Below, one piece after another: positions 7,693 through 16,634 of a DNA stretch of 55,107 nucleotides. The notes under the pieces are model-generated. The model did no database searches and had not been told where the DNA came from. It saw only the letters and a program-made list of their open reading frames with translations. Position 1 is the stretch's first letter, and each line of letters begins with the position of its first letter. The position numbers were made by a program, and so were the translations under genes. The DNA comes from CAZEQJ01 sp964514385 (GTDB taxonomy: Bacteria > Bacteroidota > Bacteroidia > Cytophagales > Cyclobacteriaceae), in the NCBI GenBank assembly GCA_964514385.1, contig CAZEQJ010000023.1, positions 1 through 55,107 on the forward strand, in the 5' to 3' direction.

Positions 7693-9929
7693 GATAGCAC
7701 CTCCTCTTGTTTAGGTTTTTCGGTAAGAAAAGTGACGAAATTGCCACGCATACCAGTTCCTCCCATGATAGGGTCTACTTTTACATTGGTAATCAGCTCG
7801 GTATCACTGGCACCCTTTCCATAGGCGCGGGTCAGCTTTTTATTGGTATGTCCAAATCCATGAACCATATACACCGAATCCCATCGGATACGTTCGGTCA
7901 CTCTCACTTTTATTGGAAAAGTTGATACTACGCCGTCCTGGTTTTTGAGCCAAATCTTTTGTCCGTTGCTGATGCCCCAGCGCTGCGCCACTTTTGGGTT
8001 TATCCAAAGATCATTTTCATCGTAGATGTCGGTAAGGTTTGGATTATTGGCCGTACGACTAAACGTATGTGCCGGAGTCCTGCCATAATTCAGGCGATAA
8101 TACCCGGGTGGTGGCTGATCATGTTCGGTGTAAACCGGCATTGGATCAAAGCCTTCTGCGGCCATTTCAGTACTATAGAGCTCGATTTTTCCTGTATTGG
8201 TATTAAATTGAATATCCTGCCCCTCATGGAAATAAAGATCATCGTATGAGCGCTTTAGTTTTTTAACACCCAGACGTTTCATTTCCTTTAATGATGAACC
8301 GATCTGACGGAGTTGCCAGTCCAGCATTTCTTCGATGGTTTCATAACCAAAATATGCCTCCAGCCCCATTCGGAGTCCCAGCTCCCTTGCAATCCACCAG
8401 TCTGGTTTTGTGTTGTATTTGGGCTCGACAGCCGGCATACGGAGGGCAATACACGGCTCGCGGTGTGGCGAATTGCGAATCGAATCATATCGCTCCAGAT
8501 ACGTGCACTCCGGTAGCACAATATCAGCATATCCGGTAATTGCCATCGGCATCGTGTCGATCACAACGAGTAGTTCCAGCTCCTGAATGGCTTTCAACGT
8601 GTTCTGCTGATTGGGGATGGTTTCAATAAGATTAGTACCGTTGACAATCCAGCCTTTGAATGCACATTCGCGGGTCGGTGATGGCATGGTAGCATCGCAT
8701 ATTCCGTTTGAAAGAATCTCAGTGGCAAGGTTGTATTTACCCGGAAAAGCATCCCTCCATGTCTTTGATGGCTCCGGATACGGAGGATGGGGATAATTTG
8801 GAACAACTACTGCCTCCGGGTTATAAAATCCCCCTCTTCTGCCCCAGCTCCCCAGTAATGCATTTAAAATAGCTACTGCACGAAGGCGCTGTGTATCATC
8901 TCCATACCAGGTCACATGACGCCCGGGATGGATGATCACGGCAGGAGAAGCAAAGGCCATCTCTCTTGCTGTTTCTCTGATGATCTTTGGATCGATAGTA
9001 GTTTTGCCATAGGCCCATTCAGGGGTATAGTTTTCAACGTGTTTCTTCAGCAGGTCAAAACCATAGGTGTACTTCTCCACATACTCCCGGTCATACCATT
9101 CCTCTTCAATGATGACGTGAATCCAGGCCAGCAGAAGCGCAAGGTCGGTTGCAGGCTTGATGGGCAGCCAGTATTTGGACTTGGATGCTGCCGTGGAAAA
9201 CCTGGGATCAACTGTAATGATAGTAGCGCCATTATCAATAGCATCGGACATCTCCTGCACCTGGCCATTATGCATATTTTCTCCGATATGTGAGCCAATC
9301 AGGACAAGACATCGTGTATCCCGGATATCAGTCCGCTCGGGAGAAAGAACACCTTCGCCAAAGGTATTATAGAAAGCTACCTCCCTCGGGCCACGGCATT
9401 GTGCAAAGGATGGCGCTGTAATATGTGGTGACCCATAGGCTTTGAGCAAATGTCCCAGAAAAGTGCCCCCTGAGCCGTGTGTAAAAAGAGCGGTACACTC
9501 AGGTCCATATTTTTCCCTGAGCTCCAGCATCTTACCGGCGATGTAATCAAGAGCTTCTTCCCATGAGATTTCAACGAAGGTCTGTTTGCCATCGACTGTT
9601 ACACGTTTCAACGGATTTTTAAGCCGATCTTCGTCAGTATACATCCCTACACCGCCGGTGCCACGCGGGCAAAGCCTGCCATTGCAGTGCGGGTCATCGT
9701 TATGGCCTTCAATTTTCCAGATATCGTTGGCTTCATTTTTGTAAACCCAACCGGCACATTTCCAGAAACAGATTTCACAATATGTGGGTGTTTTGGTAAA
9801 ACTGTTTGGTATAGTAACATCTTCATTTAATAATGCACCACTTAACCTATCAAACACCAGACCGCTGGTGGTGAGCCCGCCTAGTCCCAGCGCCGAAATC
9901 CTGATAAAATCCCTCCTGTTGGTCTTCAT
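7689..9929 (-). CDS. psrA: Tat-exported molybdopterin oxidoreductase, polysulfide/thiosulfate reductase-like catalytic subunit
   Basis: A 746-residue catalytic subunit of the DMSO-reductase superfamily. A twin-arginine signal (TNRRDFIRISALGLGG, residues 3-18) sends it to the periplasm. The 4Fe-4S site is CEICFWKC (Cys51, Cys54, Cys58) with Cys87 in RLCPRG. The likely molybdenum ligand is Cys178 in AQCRGPRE, which fits the PsrA/PhsA group, where Mo is bound by Cys. I start at the ATG at 9929 because MKTNRRDF begins the Tat signal, although the frame is open to 9965. It heads an operon with the FeS and membrane subunits, YeeE/YedE transporters and rhodanese-like proteins, so the substrate is probably polysulfide, thiosulfate or tetrathionate. 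Which of these, and in which direction, is not decidable here. Confidence 0.9.
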   Translation of the reverse strand: MKTNRRDFIRISALGLGGLTTSGLVFDRLSGALLNEDVTIPNSFTKTPTYCEICFWKCAGWVYKNEANDIWKIEGHNDDPHCNGRLCPRGTGGVGMYTDEDRLKNPLKRVTVDGKQTFVEISWEEALDYIAGKMLELREKYGPECTALFTHGSGGTFLGHLLKAYGSPHITAPSFAQCRGPREVAFYNTFGEGVLSPERTDIRDTRCLVLIGSHIGENMHNGQVQEMSDAIDNGATIITVDPRFSTAASKSKYWLPIKPATDLALLLAWIHVIIEEEWYDREYVEKYTYGFDLLKKHVENYTPEWAYGKTTIDPKIIRETAREMAFASPAVIIHPGRHVTWYGDDTQRLRAVAILNALLGSWGRRGGFYNPEAVVVPNYPHPPYPEPSKTWRDAFPGKYNLATEILSNGICDATMPSPTRECAFKGWIVNGTNLIETIPNQQNTLKAIQELELLVVIDTMPMAITGYADIVLPECTYLERYDSIRNSPHREPCIALRMPAVEPKYNTKPDWWIARELGLRMGLEAYFGYETIEEMLDWQLRQIGSSLKEMKRLGVKKLKRSYDDLYFHEGQDIQFNTNTGKIELYSTEMAAEGFDPMPVYTEHDQPPPGYYRLNYGRTPAHTFSRTANNPNLTDIYDENDLWINPKVAQRWGISNGQKIWLKNQDGVVSTFPIKVRVTERIRWDSVYMVHGFGHTNKKLTRAYGKGASDTELITNVKVDPIMGGTGMRGNFVTFLTEKPKQEEVLS

Positions 9930-10003
9930 ATTAAAAATTTTGACATAATTTCGCATGCTATACATATGAATAATATGACATTTGTTACCAAGCTTTATGA
10001 TCT

Positions 10004-10288
10004 ATGAAAATACGTCTTGCTGAGTATGAAATACGGATACGCCTTCAGGCAGAGGAGGTAAAATTATTGGAGCATGAAATACTTGAATTTCGTCATCCGG
10101 TTTTAAAGGTTTCCCCTAAAAAAGGTAGTTCATTCTCAGCGCGTATTGAAGATCACACGCTTATGGTGACATTTTCAGATGATCATTATGGCATGCTAAA
10201 AAAGGGGATTCATCAGATTGCCATTATGGGAAATGAAAAGGTGAAAGTGATCATTGAGGAGGACTGGGGTAGCCGCATAAAAGAATAA
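10004..10288 (+). CDS. Small conserved protein, possibly DUF7009-like
   Basis: A 94-residue soluble protein beginning MKIRLAEYEIRIRLQAEEV and composed mostly of alternating short strands. The start (MKIR....IR.RL...EV) and the end (VKVIIEEDW) resemble the small Bacteroidota family of unknown function called DUF7009, as far as I remember its consensus. It is transcribed divergently from the molybdoenzyme operon across a gap of about 75 bases, so it may share regulation with it. A strong hairpin terminator follows its stop codon immediately. No function is claimed. Confidence 0.6.
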   Translation: MKIRLAEYEIRIRLQAEEVKLLEHEILEFRHPVLKVSPKKGSSFSARIEDHTLMVTFSDDHYGMLKKGIHQIAIMGNEKVKVIIEEDWGSRIKE

Positions 10289-10315
10289 AAAAGGTGGCCA
10301 TGATGACCACCTTTT
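10289..10315. terminator. Bidirectional Rho-independent terminator
   Basis: A 9-bp perfect stem (AAAAGGTGG at 10289-10297 with CCACCTTTT at 10307-10315) encloses a 9-base loop. Because of the flanking A and T runs it can end transcription of both the small gene on its left and katG on its right. Confidence 0.85.
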
Positions 10316-10335
10316 AAACCCCGGTAACTAAAACA

Positions 10336-12552
10336 TCAATCCAATAAGTCAAACCTGTCAAGGTTCATCACCTTATTCCATGCGGCAACAAAATCCCTGA
10401 CAAATTTTTCTCCATTATCACTTTGTGCATATACCTCGGCGATGGCACGTAACTCAGCATTTGAACCAAAAACGAGGTCAGCGCGGGTACCCGTCCATTT
10501 TACATTACCCGTGGCACGGTCTTTACCCTCATACAGGTTGCTCTCACCTTTAACTGCAGACCACTCGGTATTGAAATCGAGGAGGTTTACAAAGAAATCA
10601 TTCGTCAGCTGACCAGGCTTATCGGTAAAGACTCCATGCTTTGAGCCATGCCAGTTAGCATTGAGAGCACGCATACCACCCACGAGCACGGTCATTTCGG
10701 GAACATTCAATGTAAGCAGCTGCGCCTTGTCAACCAGCATATCTTCTGCTTTGGCAGCGTGCTTATTGTTCTTATAATTTCTGAAACCATCAGCATCAGG
10801 CTCCAGTACGGTGAATGATTCTATGTCAGTCTGCTCCTGCGTAGCATCGGCACGACCGGGAGTGAAGGGTACTTCTACAGCATGACCAGCATCCTTTGCT
10901 GCCTTTTCGATCGCTGCACAGCCTCCAAGTACTATCAGGTCGGCCAGTGATACCTGCTTACCTCCGATATCCGCACCGTTGAATTCTTTCTGAATATCCT
11001 CCAGCGTGCTTAATACTTTGGAAAGCTGGGAAGGGTTATTCACTTCCCAATCGTTTTGGGGCGCCAGTCGTATTCTTGCTCCATTAGCTCCACCTCGTTT
11101 ATCAGAATCACGATAGGTAGAAGCGGAAGCCCACGCTGTATTCACCAGCTCAGACACGGAAAGACCACTGTCCAGAATCTGACCCTTCAGGTGGTTAATA
11201 TCTTTTTCATCGATAAGCTTGTGTGAAACTTCAGGAATAGGATCCTGCCAGATCAAATCCTCTGCAGGCACTTCAGGTCCCAGATAGCGTGATTTTGGAC
11301 CCAAATCTCTGTGGAGTAGTTTGAACCATGCTCTGGCAAAGGCATCGGCAAATTCATCCGGGTTTTCATAAAACCTTCTCGAGATTTTTTCATACTCAGG
11401 ATCAAATCGCATAGAAAGGTCTGTAGTAAGCATGAAAGGTGCATGCTTTTTCTCAGGATCATGTGCATCGGGGACAGTACCCGCACCGGCACCATCTTTT
11501 GGCTGCCACTGGTAAGCTCCACCCGGACCTTTAATGCATTCCCAGTCGTATTTAAATAGATTTTCGAAATACTTGTTGCTCCATTGTGTAGGTGTATCTG
11601 TCCAGGCTCCTTCCAATCCACTTGTGATGGTATCTGCGCCTTTACCTGTGCCATGGTTGCTCTTCCATCCCATGCCCTGCATTTCTATTGGCGCTCCTGC
11701 GGGCTCTGCCTCAAGGGCTGAATCTGGTGCGGCACCATGTGTTTTACCAAAAGTATGGCCACCAGCTATCAAAGCCACTGTTTCCTCATCGTTCATGGCC
11801 ATTCTTCCGAAAGTTTCCCGGATGTCATGCGCCGCTGCAACGGGATCTGGCTTGCCGTCCGGACCTTCAGGATTTACATAAATAAGCCCCATATGTGAAG
11901 CTGCCAGAGGATTCTCGAGTTCACGCTCACCCGTGTAGCGGTTTACGCCGAGCATCTCTGTTTCTGAACCCCAGTAAATGTCTTTTTCTGACTCCCAGAT
12001 ATCTTCACGACCTCCGCCGAAACCAAAGGTCTTGAATCCCATAGTTTCCATGGCCACATTGCCCGCCAGGATCAACAGGTCGGCCCAGGAGATTTTATTG
12101 CCATACTTTTGCTTAATTGGCCACAGCAACAGGCGTGCCTTATCCAGGTTGGTATTGTCTGGCCAGCTATTCAATGGTGCGAAGCGCTGTGCACCGGTGC
12201 CTCCTCCTCCGCGGCCATCTGTCATGCGGTATGTACCGGCAACATGCCATGTCATACGTACAAAGAAAGGTCCATAGTGACCATAATCAGCCGGCCACCA
12301 ATCCTTAGAATCGGTCATCAGGTCAGCCAGATCCTTTTTCAATGTCTTGAAATCCAACGATTTGAATGCATTCCTGTAGTCAAAGTCCTCACCCAGTGGA
12401 TTTGACTTTGATGAGTGCTGACGCAAAATGTCTAGCTTTAGCATTTCGGGCCACCAATCGAGGTTGGATGTGCCATGCCCTGCGGTCGCCTTCAGCGGGC
12501 CTTCCAGGTAAGGGCATTTCGCCTCACCGTTTTGTGTTTTCATATTTTCCAT
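10336..12552 (-). CDS. katG: Catalase-peroxidase KatG
   Basis: A heme catalase-peroxidase of about 738 residues that removes hydrogen peroxide. Both halves of the duplicated family structure are present. The N-terminal active site is visible as VRMTWHVAGTYR (Arg99, Trp102, distal His103). Tyr225 in LIYVNPEGPDG and Met251 would form the Met-Tyr-Trp crosslink, and the proximal heme ligand is His266 in AGGHTFGKTHG. I start at the ATG at 12552 (MENMKTQ). The frame extends to a TTG at 12579, but a promoter -7 element occupies that position. It is divergent from oxyR, the standard arrangement of a peroxide regulon. Confidence 0.96.
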   Translation of the reverse strand: MENMKTQNGEAKCPYLEGPLKATAGHGTSNLDWWPEMLKLDILRQHSSKSNPLGEDFDYRNAFKSLDFKTLKKDLADLMTDSKDWWPADYGHYGPFFVRMTWHVAGTYRMTDGRGGGGTGAQRFAPLNSWPDNTNLDKARLLLWPIKQKYGNKISWADLLILAGNVAMETMGFKTFGFGGGREDIWESEKDIYWGSETEMLGVNRYTGERELENPLAASHMGLIYVNPEGPDGKPDPVAAAHDIRETFGRMAMNDEETVALIAGGHTFGKTHGAAPDSALEAEPAGAPIEMQGMGWKSNHGTGKGADTITSGLEGAWTDTPTQWSNKYFENLFKYDWECIKGPGGAYQWQPKDGAGAGTVPDAHDPEKKHAPFMLTTDLSMRFDPEYEKISRRFYENPDEFADAFARAWFKLLHRDLGPKSRYLGPEVPAEDLIWQDPIPEVSHKLIDEKDINHLKGQILDSGLSVSELVNTAWASASTYRDSDKRGGANGARIRLAPQNDWEVNNPSQLSKVLSTLEDIQKEFNGADIGGKQVSLADLIVLGGCAAIEKAAKDAGHAVEVPFTPGRADATQEQTDIESFTVLEPDADGFRNYKNNKHAAKAEDMLVDKAQLLTLNVPEMTVLVGGMRALNANWHGSKHGVFTDKPGQLTNDFFVNLLDFNTEWSAVKGESNLYEGKDRATGNVKWTGTRADLVFGSNAELRAIAEVYAQSDNGEKFVRDFVAAWNKVMNLDRFDLLD

Positions 12553-12576
12553 AGAACGATCTGTTTTTATGTGTGC

Positions 12577-12605
12577 CAAAAGTATTTCCTATCAAAAATC
12601 GACAA
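12577..12605 (-). promoter_or_regulatory. Bacteroidota-type promoter of katG
   Basis: Reading the minus strand, TTG (12605-12603) and TACTTTTG (12584-12577) are separated by 18 bases. This matches the TTG / TAnnTTTG consensus of Bacteroidota primary sigma factor promoters. The expected transcript would start near 12570 and leave a short leader before the ATG at 12552. OxyR probably binds between this element and its own gene. Confidence 0.55.
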
Positions 12606-12659
12606 TCTGATTGTATTAGTCAAATCAATAATTATTATAATTGTATAACTTTTAATTAT

Positions 12660-13589
12660 ATGACTTTACAACAATTGGAGTATATCGTAGCGCTGGATGA
12701 GCACCGTCATTATGTAAAGGCGGCAGCTCATTGTTTTGTATCCCAGCCCAACCTGACCATGCAGGTAAAAAAGCTCGAAGAAGAAATTGGTGTTCGCATT
12801 TTTGATCGTGACAAAAAGCCGATACAGCCCACTGAAATTGGTATCCAGGTGATCACAAGAGCACGGCAGATATTGCGCGAATGCAACCAGCTGAAAGAAT
12901 TTGTGAACCATGAAAAATTTGCGGTTGAAGGTGAATTTACAATTGGCGTCATCCCAACGCTGGCACCTTACCTGTTGCCTCAGTTTTTGCCACTTTTTAT
13001 GAAGGAAAACCCGAAAGTTCACCTAAAAATCCAGGAGCTACAGACCGAGCAGATCATTTCAAGGCTGGAGCACGGCATGATCGATATAGGAATACTGGTA
13101 ACACCTCTGGAGGAACAGGCTATTAAAGAGATTCCGATATTTTATGAGCCTTTTTTGCTTTATCTGCCAGAAAGTCATCGGTTGTTAAATGAGAAGCTGA
13201 TGATGGCAGAGGACCTGGATCCGAGTGAAGTGCTGGTACTGGATGAAGGTCATTGCTTTCGTGAACAGGCACTGGCTATTTGCAAACGGGCCAAAAACCA
13301 GTCTGCCATTGGATTTGACTATCAAAGTGGATCTATAGAGGCACTGAAAAGGCTCGTACAGAATGGTGTCGGGTATACCCTGGTACCGGAATTATCCGTT
13401 CTTGAAGAACTCAACTCTATCCATATCCGGAGGTTTATTGAACCCGAACCAGTGAGAGAAGTAAGCATTGTGGTGCACAACAGTTATATCCGTGAGTCTG
13501 TAATCTTACGGCTCAGCGAAGCAATCCAGCGTGTAGTACCAGCACATATGCTACAAAAGCAGGCAGTAGTTCACTTCGACTGGAAGTAG
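12660..13589 (+). CDS. oxyR: Hydrogen peroxide-sensing LysR-family regulator OxyR
   Basis: A 309-residue LysR-type regulator. The N-terminal winged helix-turn-helix spans residues 2-60 (LQQLEYIVALDEHRHYVKAA). The effector domain contains the OxyR redox pair Cys199 and Cys208 in DEGHCFREQALAICK, with the same nine-residue spacing and even the same numbering as in E. coli. Oxidation of this pair to a disulfide switches the protein on. The frame is open from a GTG at 12573, but the ATG at 12660 starts exactly at the domain. It faces katG across about 105 bases of AT-rich DNA, so it very likely controls katG and itself. Confidence 0.95.
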   Translation: MTLQQLEYIVALDEHRHYVKAAAHCFVSQPNLTMQVKKLEEEIGVRIFDRDKKPIQPTEIGIQVITRARQILRECNQLKEFVNHEKFAVEGEFTIGVIPTLAPYLLPQFLPLFMKENPKVHLKIQELQTEQIISRLEHGMIDIGILVTPLEEQAIKEIPIFYEPFLLYLPESHRLLNEKLMMAEDLDPSEVLVLDEGHCFREQALAICKRAKNQSAIGFDYQSGSIEALKRLVQNGVGYTLVPELSVLEELNSIHIRRFIEPEPVREVSIVVHNSYIRESVILRLSEAIQRVVPAHMLQKQAVVHFDWK

Positions 13590-13611
13590 CCATTAAACGC
13601 GCTATTCAATG

Positions 13612-14661
13612 TTACTTGTGACGCCAGTCGTAACTATCTAATTCCATCACTGCATGTACCAGCAGGTCGATGGATCGTTGAATATCCTCCTTATGTGCCA
13701 TTTCAATCACCTGGTGAAGGTGGCGTGTCGGAATAGAAATTGCACCAGCTATTGCACCGTCCTTACCCATTCTTTGCAGGCCCGCAGTATCTGTGCCTCC
13801 GGCAGTAAGACATTCCGGTTGCCATTTGATATTATGCCTGTCGGCTGTGTTTTTCAGGAAGTCCACCATGCGATAATCACAGATGGTCATGGCATCCAAA
13901 ATCTTTATGGCTGTCCCTTCACCCAGTTTGGTAACCTGCTCATGTGGTGCTGCACCTGGAAGGTCATATGCGATGGTAGTATCGAGTGCTATACCAAAAT
14001 CGGGATTAATATGATGGGAAGCAACATTAGCCCCTCTTAAGCCCACTTCCTCCTGTACGGTAAACACGCCGATGACGTCATATGGCGGATTTTTGATTTT
14101 ACGCAAAGCTTCGATCAGGATAAATACGGAAACCCGGTTATCAATGGATTTACAGTTCACACATTGCCCCATTTCAATAAGCTGTCTTTCGCGTGTGATG
14201 GGGTCACCTACGGCTACTACTTTTTCGACCTCCTCTTTGGGCATACCCAGGTCGATAAAGAAATCGGTCGTTTTGGGCATTTTGGTACGCTCTTCCGGCT
14301 GCATCACATGTATGGGCTTCGTACCCATTACACCTATTACCGATTTTCTGCCGTGAATAATCACACGCTGCGCCACTAACGTTTTTGGATCAAAGCCACC
14401 CAGTGTGGTAAACCGAACAAACCCGTTATCATCGATATGGGTCACCATAAAGCCAATCTCATCCATATGGGCTGCAATCATGACCTTTTTACCCTCCGGA
14501 TTATTAGCTCCCTTGATTGTGGCATACACATTGCCCAGGTTATCTGTTTCTACGTGTTCTGTGATGGGCGATACTTCGTCGATGATCATATTGCGAATCA
14601 CAGATTCATACCCTGGTGCACCCGGAGCTTCGCATATAGCTGCTAGTTTTTTAATATCCAT
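13612..14661 (-). CDS. M42-family metallo-aminopeptidase
   Basis: A 349-residue cytosolic metallopeptidase of family M42 (glutamyl/tetrahedral aminopeptidase type). Two metal ions should be bound by His65 and Asp67 region (MIAAHMDEIG), Asp174 (SIDNRV), Glu204/Glu205 (TVQEEVGLRG), Asp227 (ALDTT) and His314 (TRHLHQ). These are the conserved catalytic and ligand positions of the family. Such enzymes form large oligomers that trim peptides. It lies alone and converges with oxyR across 22 bases. Annotation as an 'endoglucanase' is a known historical misnaming of this family. Confidence 0.93.
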   Translation of the reverse strand: MDIKKLAAICEAPGAPGYESVIRNMIIDEVSPITEHVETDNLGNVYATIKGANNPEGKKVMIAAHMDEIGFMVTHIDDNGFVRFTTLGGFDPKTLVAQRVIIHGRKSVIGVMGTKPIHVMQPEERTKMPKTTDFFIDLGMPKEEVEKVVAVGDPITRERQLIEMGQCVNCKSIDNRVSVFILIEALRKIKNPPYDVIGVFTVQEEVGLRGANVASHHINPDFGIALDTTIAYDLPGAAPHEQVTKLGEGTAIKILDAMTICDYRMVDFLKNTADRHNIKWQPECLTAGGTDTAGLQRMGKDGAIAGAISIPTRHLHQVIEMAHKEDIQRSIDLLVHAVMELDSYDWRHK

Positions 14662-14723
14662 ATCAACAAAAAAGACTTTAACCTAAAATGTTTAAAGCCT
14701 CAAAATTAGAGATTAATAATGAA

Positions 14724-15014
14724 TTAGTTTTTAAGAATAGCGTTTTTATGAATGGTAGCCTGTTTCACTTCATCGTTCCCATCTACATAAATGAAAACCA
14801 CATAATCCTGATCGCGGTAGAAGCGTGTAATAGTACTCTCTGCTTCTTCGCGATAACCGAGGACAATATAAGTTTTGTCAGGGTTCGCGCCCTGAAAAGT
14901 GATCATTTGACCCAATTCAAGGTGTGGCTCGGGGGCCCGTGCTGGTGGCTGGCAACCCAATACACCCGCCAGCATGAGCGTAAAAATGAGATATAGAAAA
15001 TATTGCTTAATCAT
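14724..15014 (-). CDS. Small lipoprotein of unknown function
   Basis: A 96-residue protein with a clear lipoprotein signal (lipobox AGVLGC, Cys21). The mature part of about 75 residues is predicted to be mainly beta strands (GQMITFQGANPDKTYIVLGY, DQDYVVFIYVDGNDEV), which could be a small SH3- or KOW-like barrel. I do not recognise the family. It is a single gene between the M42 peptidase and a divergent photolyase-like gene. Confidence 0.7.
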   Translation of the reverse strand: MIKQYFLYLIFTLMLAGVLGCQPPARAPEPHLELGQMITFQGANPDKTYIVLGYREEAESTITRFYRDQDYVVFIYVDGNDEVKQATIHKNAILKN

Positions 15015-15152
15015 AACTATCAGATTTGAAGCAAATTAGGCTTTTTAGCTTAAATACCCGCTTACAAGGTAGGTATTTTTGGGATAATCCACTACACAAG
15101 TACCTTTTGGGGTGAAATTGAAACAACTCAGTTTGAGTTTTGTCATGATAAT

Positions 15153-16634
15153 ATGAATTATAATCGCCTGATAATTGTGCTGGGTGACCAGCTGTTTCAT
15201 AACCACACTAACCTTGGTATCGATGAAAATAGTCTGCTGTTTATGGCAGAGGATTTTCAGCTATGTACACATTATAAATATCATAAACATAAGCTTGTCC
15301 TCTTCCTGTCAGCGATGCGTCAGCATGCCGATAAGCTAGGTAAAAGGCATTCTGTTAAATACCATAAACTTACTGAAGCCGATCGTACGGGCTATATAGA
15401 TAAACTACGCAGTACGCTCAAAGAGCATAAAATTGATAAAATCACCACATACGAAATCAGCGACCGGTATTTTCAGGACCAGCTGACGAATCTTGTGGAT
15501 GAATTGAATATCAGTTGGGATGTTGTAGCTACGCCGGGGTTTCTGTTCCCTGCAGAAGATTTTAAAAAGTATCGGGATCAGGTCAAAAAGCCCTTTATGC
15601 ATACTTATTATCAGCGGCAAAGAAAAAAGCTGGATGTATTGATGGAAGGTGAAAAGCCCGTAGGTGGTAAATGGTCGTTCGATGACGAAAACCGTAAAAA
15701 ACTTCCTAAGGGTATTGATATCCCAAAACAGCCGCAATTTACACCCGGTAAAGTGGTAAAGGAGGTAATGGAACTAGTGGAGCATTTATTTGCGGACCAT
15801 CCGGGGAATAGTAGTAATTTTGGCTGGGCAACGACCAGAGGGGAAGCCTTGACGGTGCTCGATCATTTTTTTGAAGTGAAATTTGAAAGCTTTGGGCCTT
15901 ATGAAGACGCGATACATAGCGGAGAGGCCTTTATTTTCCACTCCACCATTTCACCTTACCTCAACTGTGGCTTGCTTACACCTGCAGAGGTATTAGAAAA
16001 AGCCCGGGAATACTATTTAAATAAAGAAATACATTATCCAAGTGTCGAAGGCTTTGTACGCCAGATAATGGGGTGGCGTGAGTTTCTTCGTGGTATGTAT
16101 CTAACAGAAGATATGCAGAAAAACCACTTCAACCATACCCGAAAATTAACGGATGACTGGTGGGAAGCAACCACCGGAATCCCCCCGGTTGATGATACTA
16201 TAAAAAAAGCGATAGATCATGGGTATACTCATCACATTGAACGGCTGATGGTGATGGGAAATATGATGTTACTCTGCGAAATCCATCCAGATGAAGTCTA
16301 TCGCTGGTTTATGGAAATGTATATCGACAGTGCAGAATGGGTGATGGTACCCAATGTTTACGGGATGAGTCAGTTTGCTGATGGCGGTAGTTTCGCCACA
16401 AAACCATATATCGGAGGCTCAAATTATATTTTAAAGATGAGCAACTACAAAAAAGGTGAGTGGTGTGATATATGGAATGGTCTTTACTGGAGATTTATCG
16501 ATGTAAATAAAGAAACATTTGCCAAAAATCAGCGAATGAGCATGATGGTGCGGACACTGGAAAAGATGGCCGATGACAAAAAGGAAGCATTATTTCATAA
16601 AGCTGAGGACTTCATAGACAAAGTCACCTGTTAA
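15153..16634 (+). CDS. Photolyase-related protein of the FeS-BCP group, lacking most cluster cysteines
   Basis: A 493-residue member of the bacterial cryptochrome/photolyase branch related to (6-4) photolyase PhrB. The N-terminal domain begins IIVLGDQLF. The FAD-binding half contains QIMGWREFLRGMY (about 305-316) and the HH pair at 360-361 in GYTHHIERLMV, which corresponds to the catalytic histidines of PhrB. In PhrB-like enzymes four cysteines hold a 4Fe-4S cluster. Here the TGIPPVDD region and the segment before LYW (MSNYKKGEWCDIWNGLYW) are shortened, and only Cys438 aligns with a ligand. It therefore probably lacks the cluster. It likely repairs UV photoproducts with FAD, but a signalling role is possible. 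A TATTTTTG sequence at 15074-15081 resembles a promoter -7 element. Confidence 0.85.
   Translation: MNYNRLIIVLGDQLFHNHTNLGIDENSLLFMAEDFQLCTHYKYHKHKLVLFLSAMRQHADKLGKRHSVKYHKLTEADRTGYIDKLRSTLKEHKIDKITTYEISDRYFQDQLTNLVDELNISWDVVATPGFLFPAEDFKKYRDQVKKPFMHTYYQRQRKKLDVLMEGEKPVGGKWSFDDENRKKLPKGIDIPKQPQFTPGKVVKEVMELVEHLFADHPGNSSNFGWATTRGEALTVLDHFFEVKFESFGPYEDAIHSGEAFIFHSTISPYLNCGLLTPAEVLEKAREYYLNKEIHYPSVEGFVRQIMGWREFLRGMYLTEDMQKNHFNHTRKLTDDWWEATTGIPPVDDTIKKAIDHGYTHHIERLMVMGNMMLLCEIHPDEVYRWFMEMYIDSAEWVMVPNVYGMSQFADGGSFATKPYIGGSNYILKMSNYKKGEWCDIWNGLYWRFIDVNKETFAKNQRMSMMVRTLEKMADDKKEALFHKAEDFIDKVTC

Noticed and set aside
7177..7824. A 215-codon plus-strand frame opposite the ferredoxin-like subunit gene
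   Set aside because: The minus-strand frame has sixteen correctly spaced cluster cysteines and sits in a tight operon. The opposite frame has no recognisable domain.
12109..12405. Several plus-strand frames opposite the katG N-terminal region
   Set aside because: katG is complete with all catalytic residues. The others are shadows of its codon pattern.
12641..12656. TAACTTTT just upstream of oxyR as its promoter -7 element
   Set aside because: It lies only a few bases before the start codon and no TTG element is found at the proper distance.
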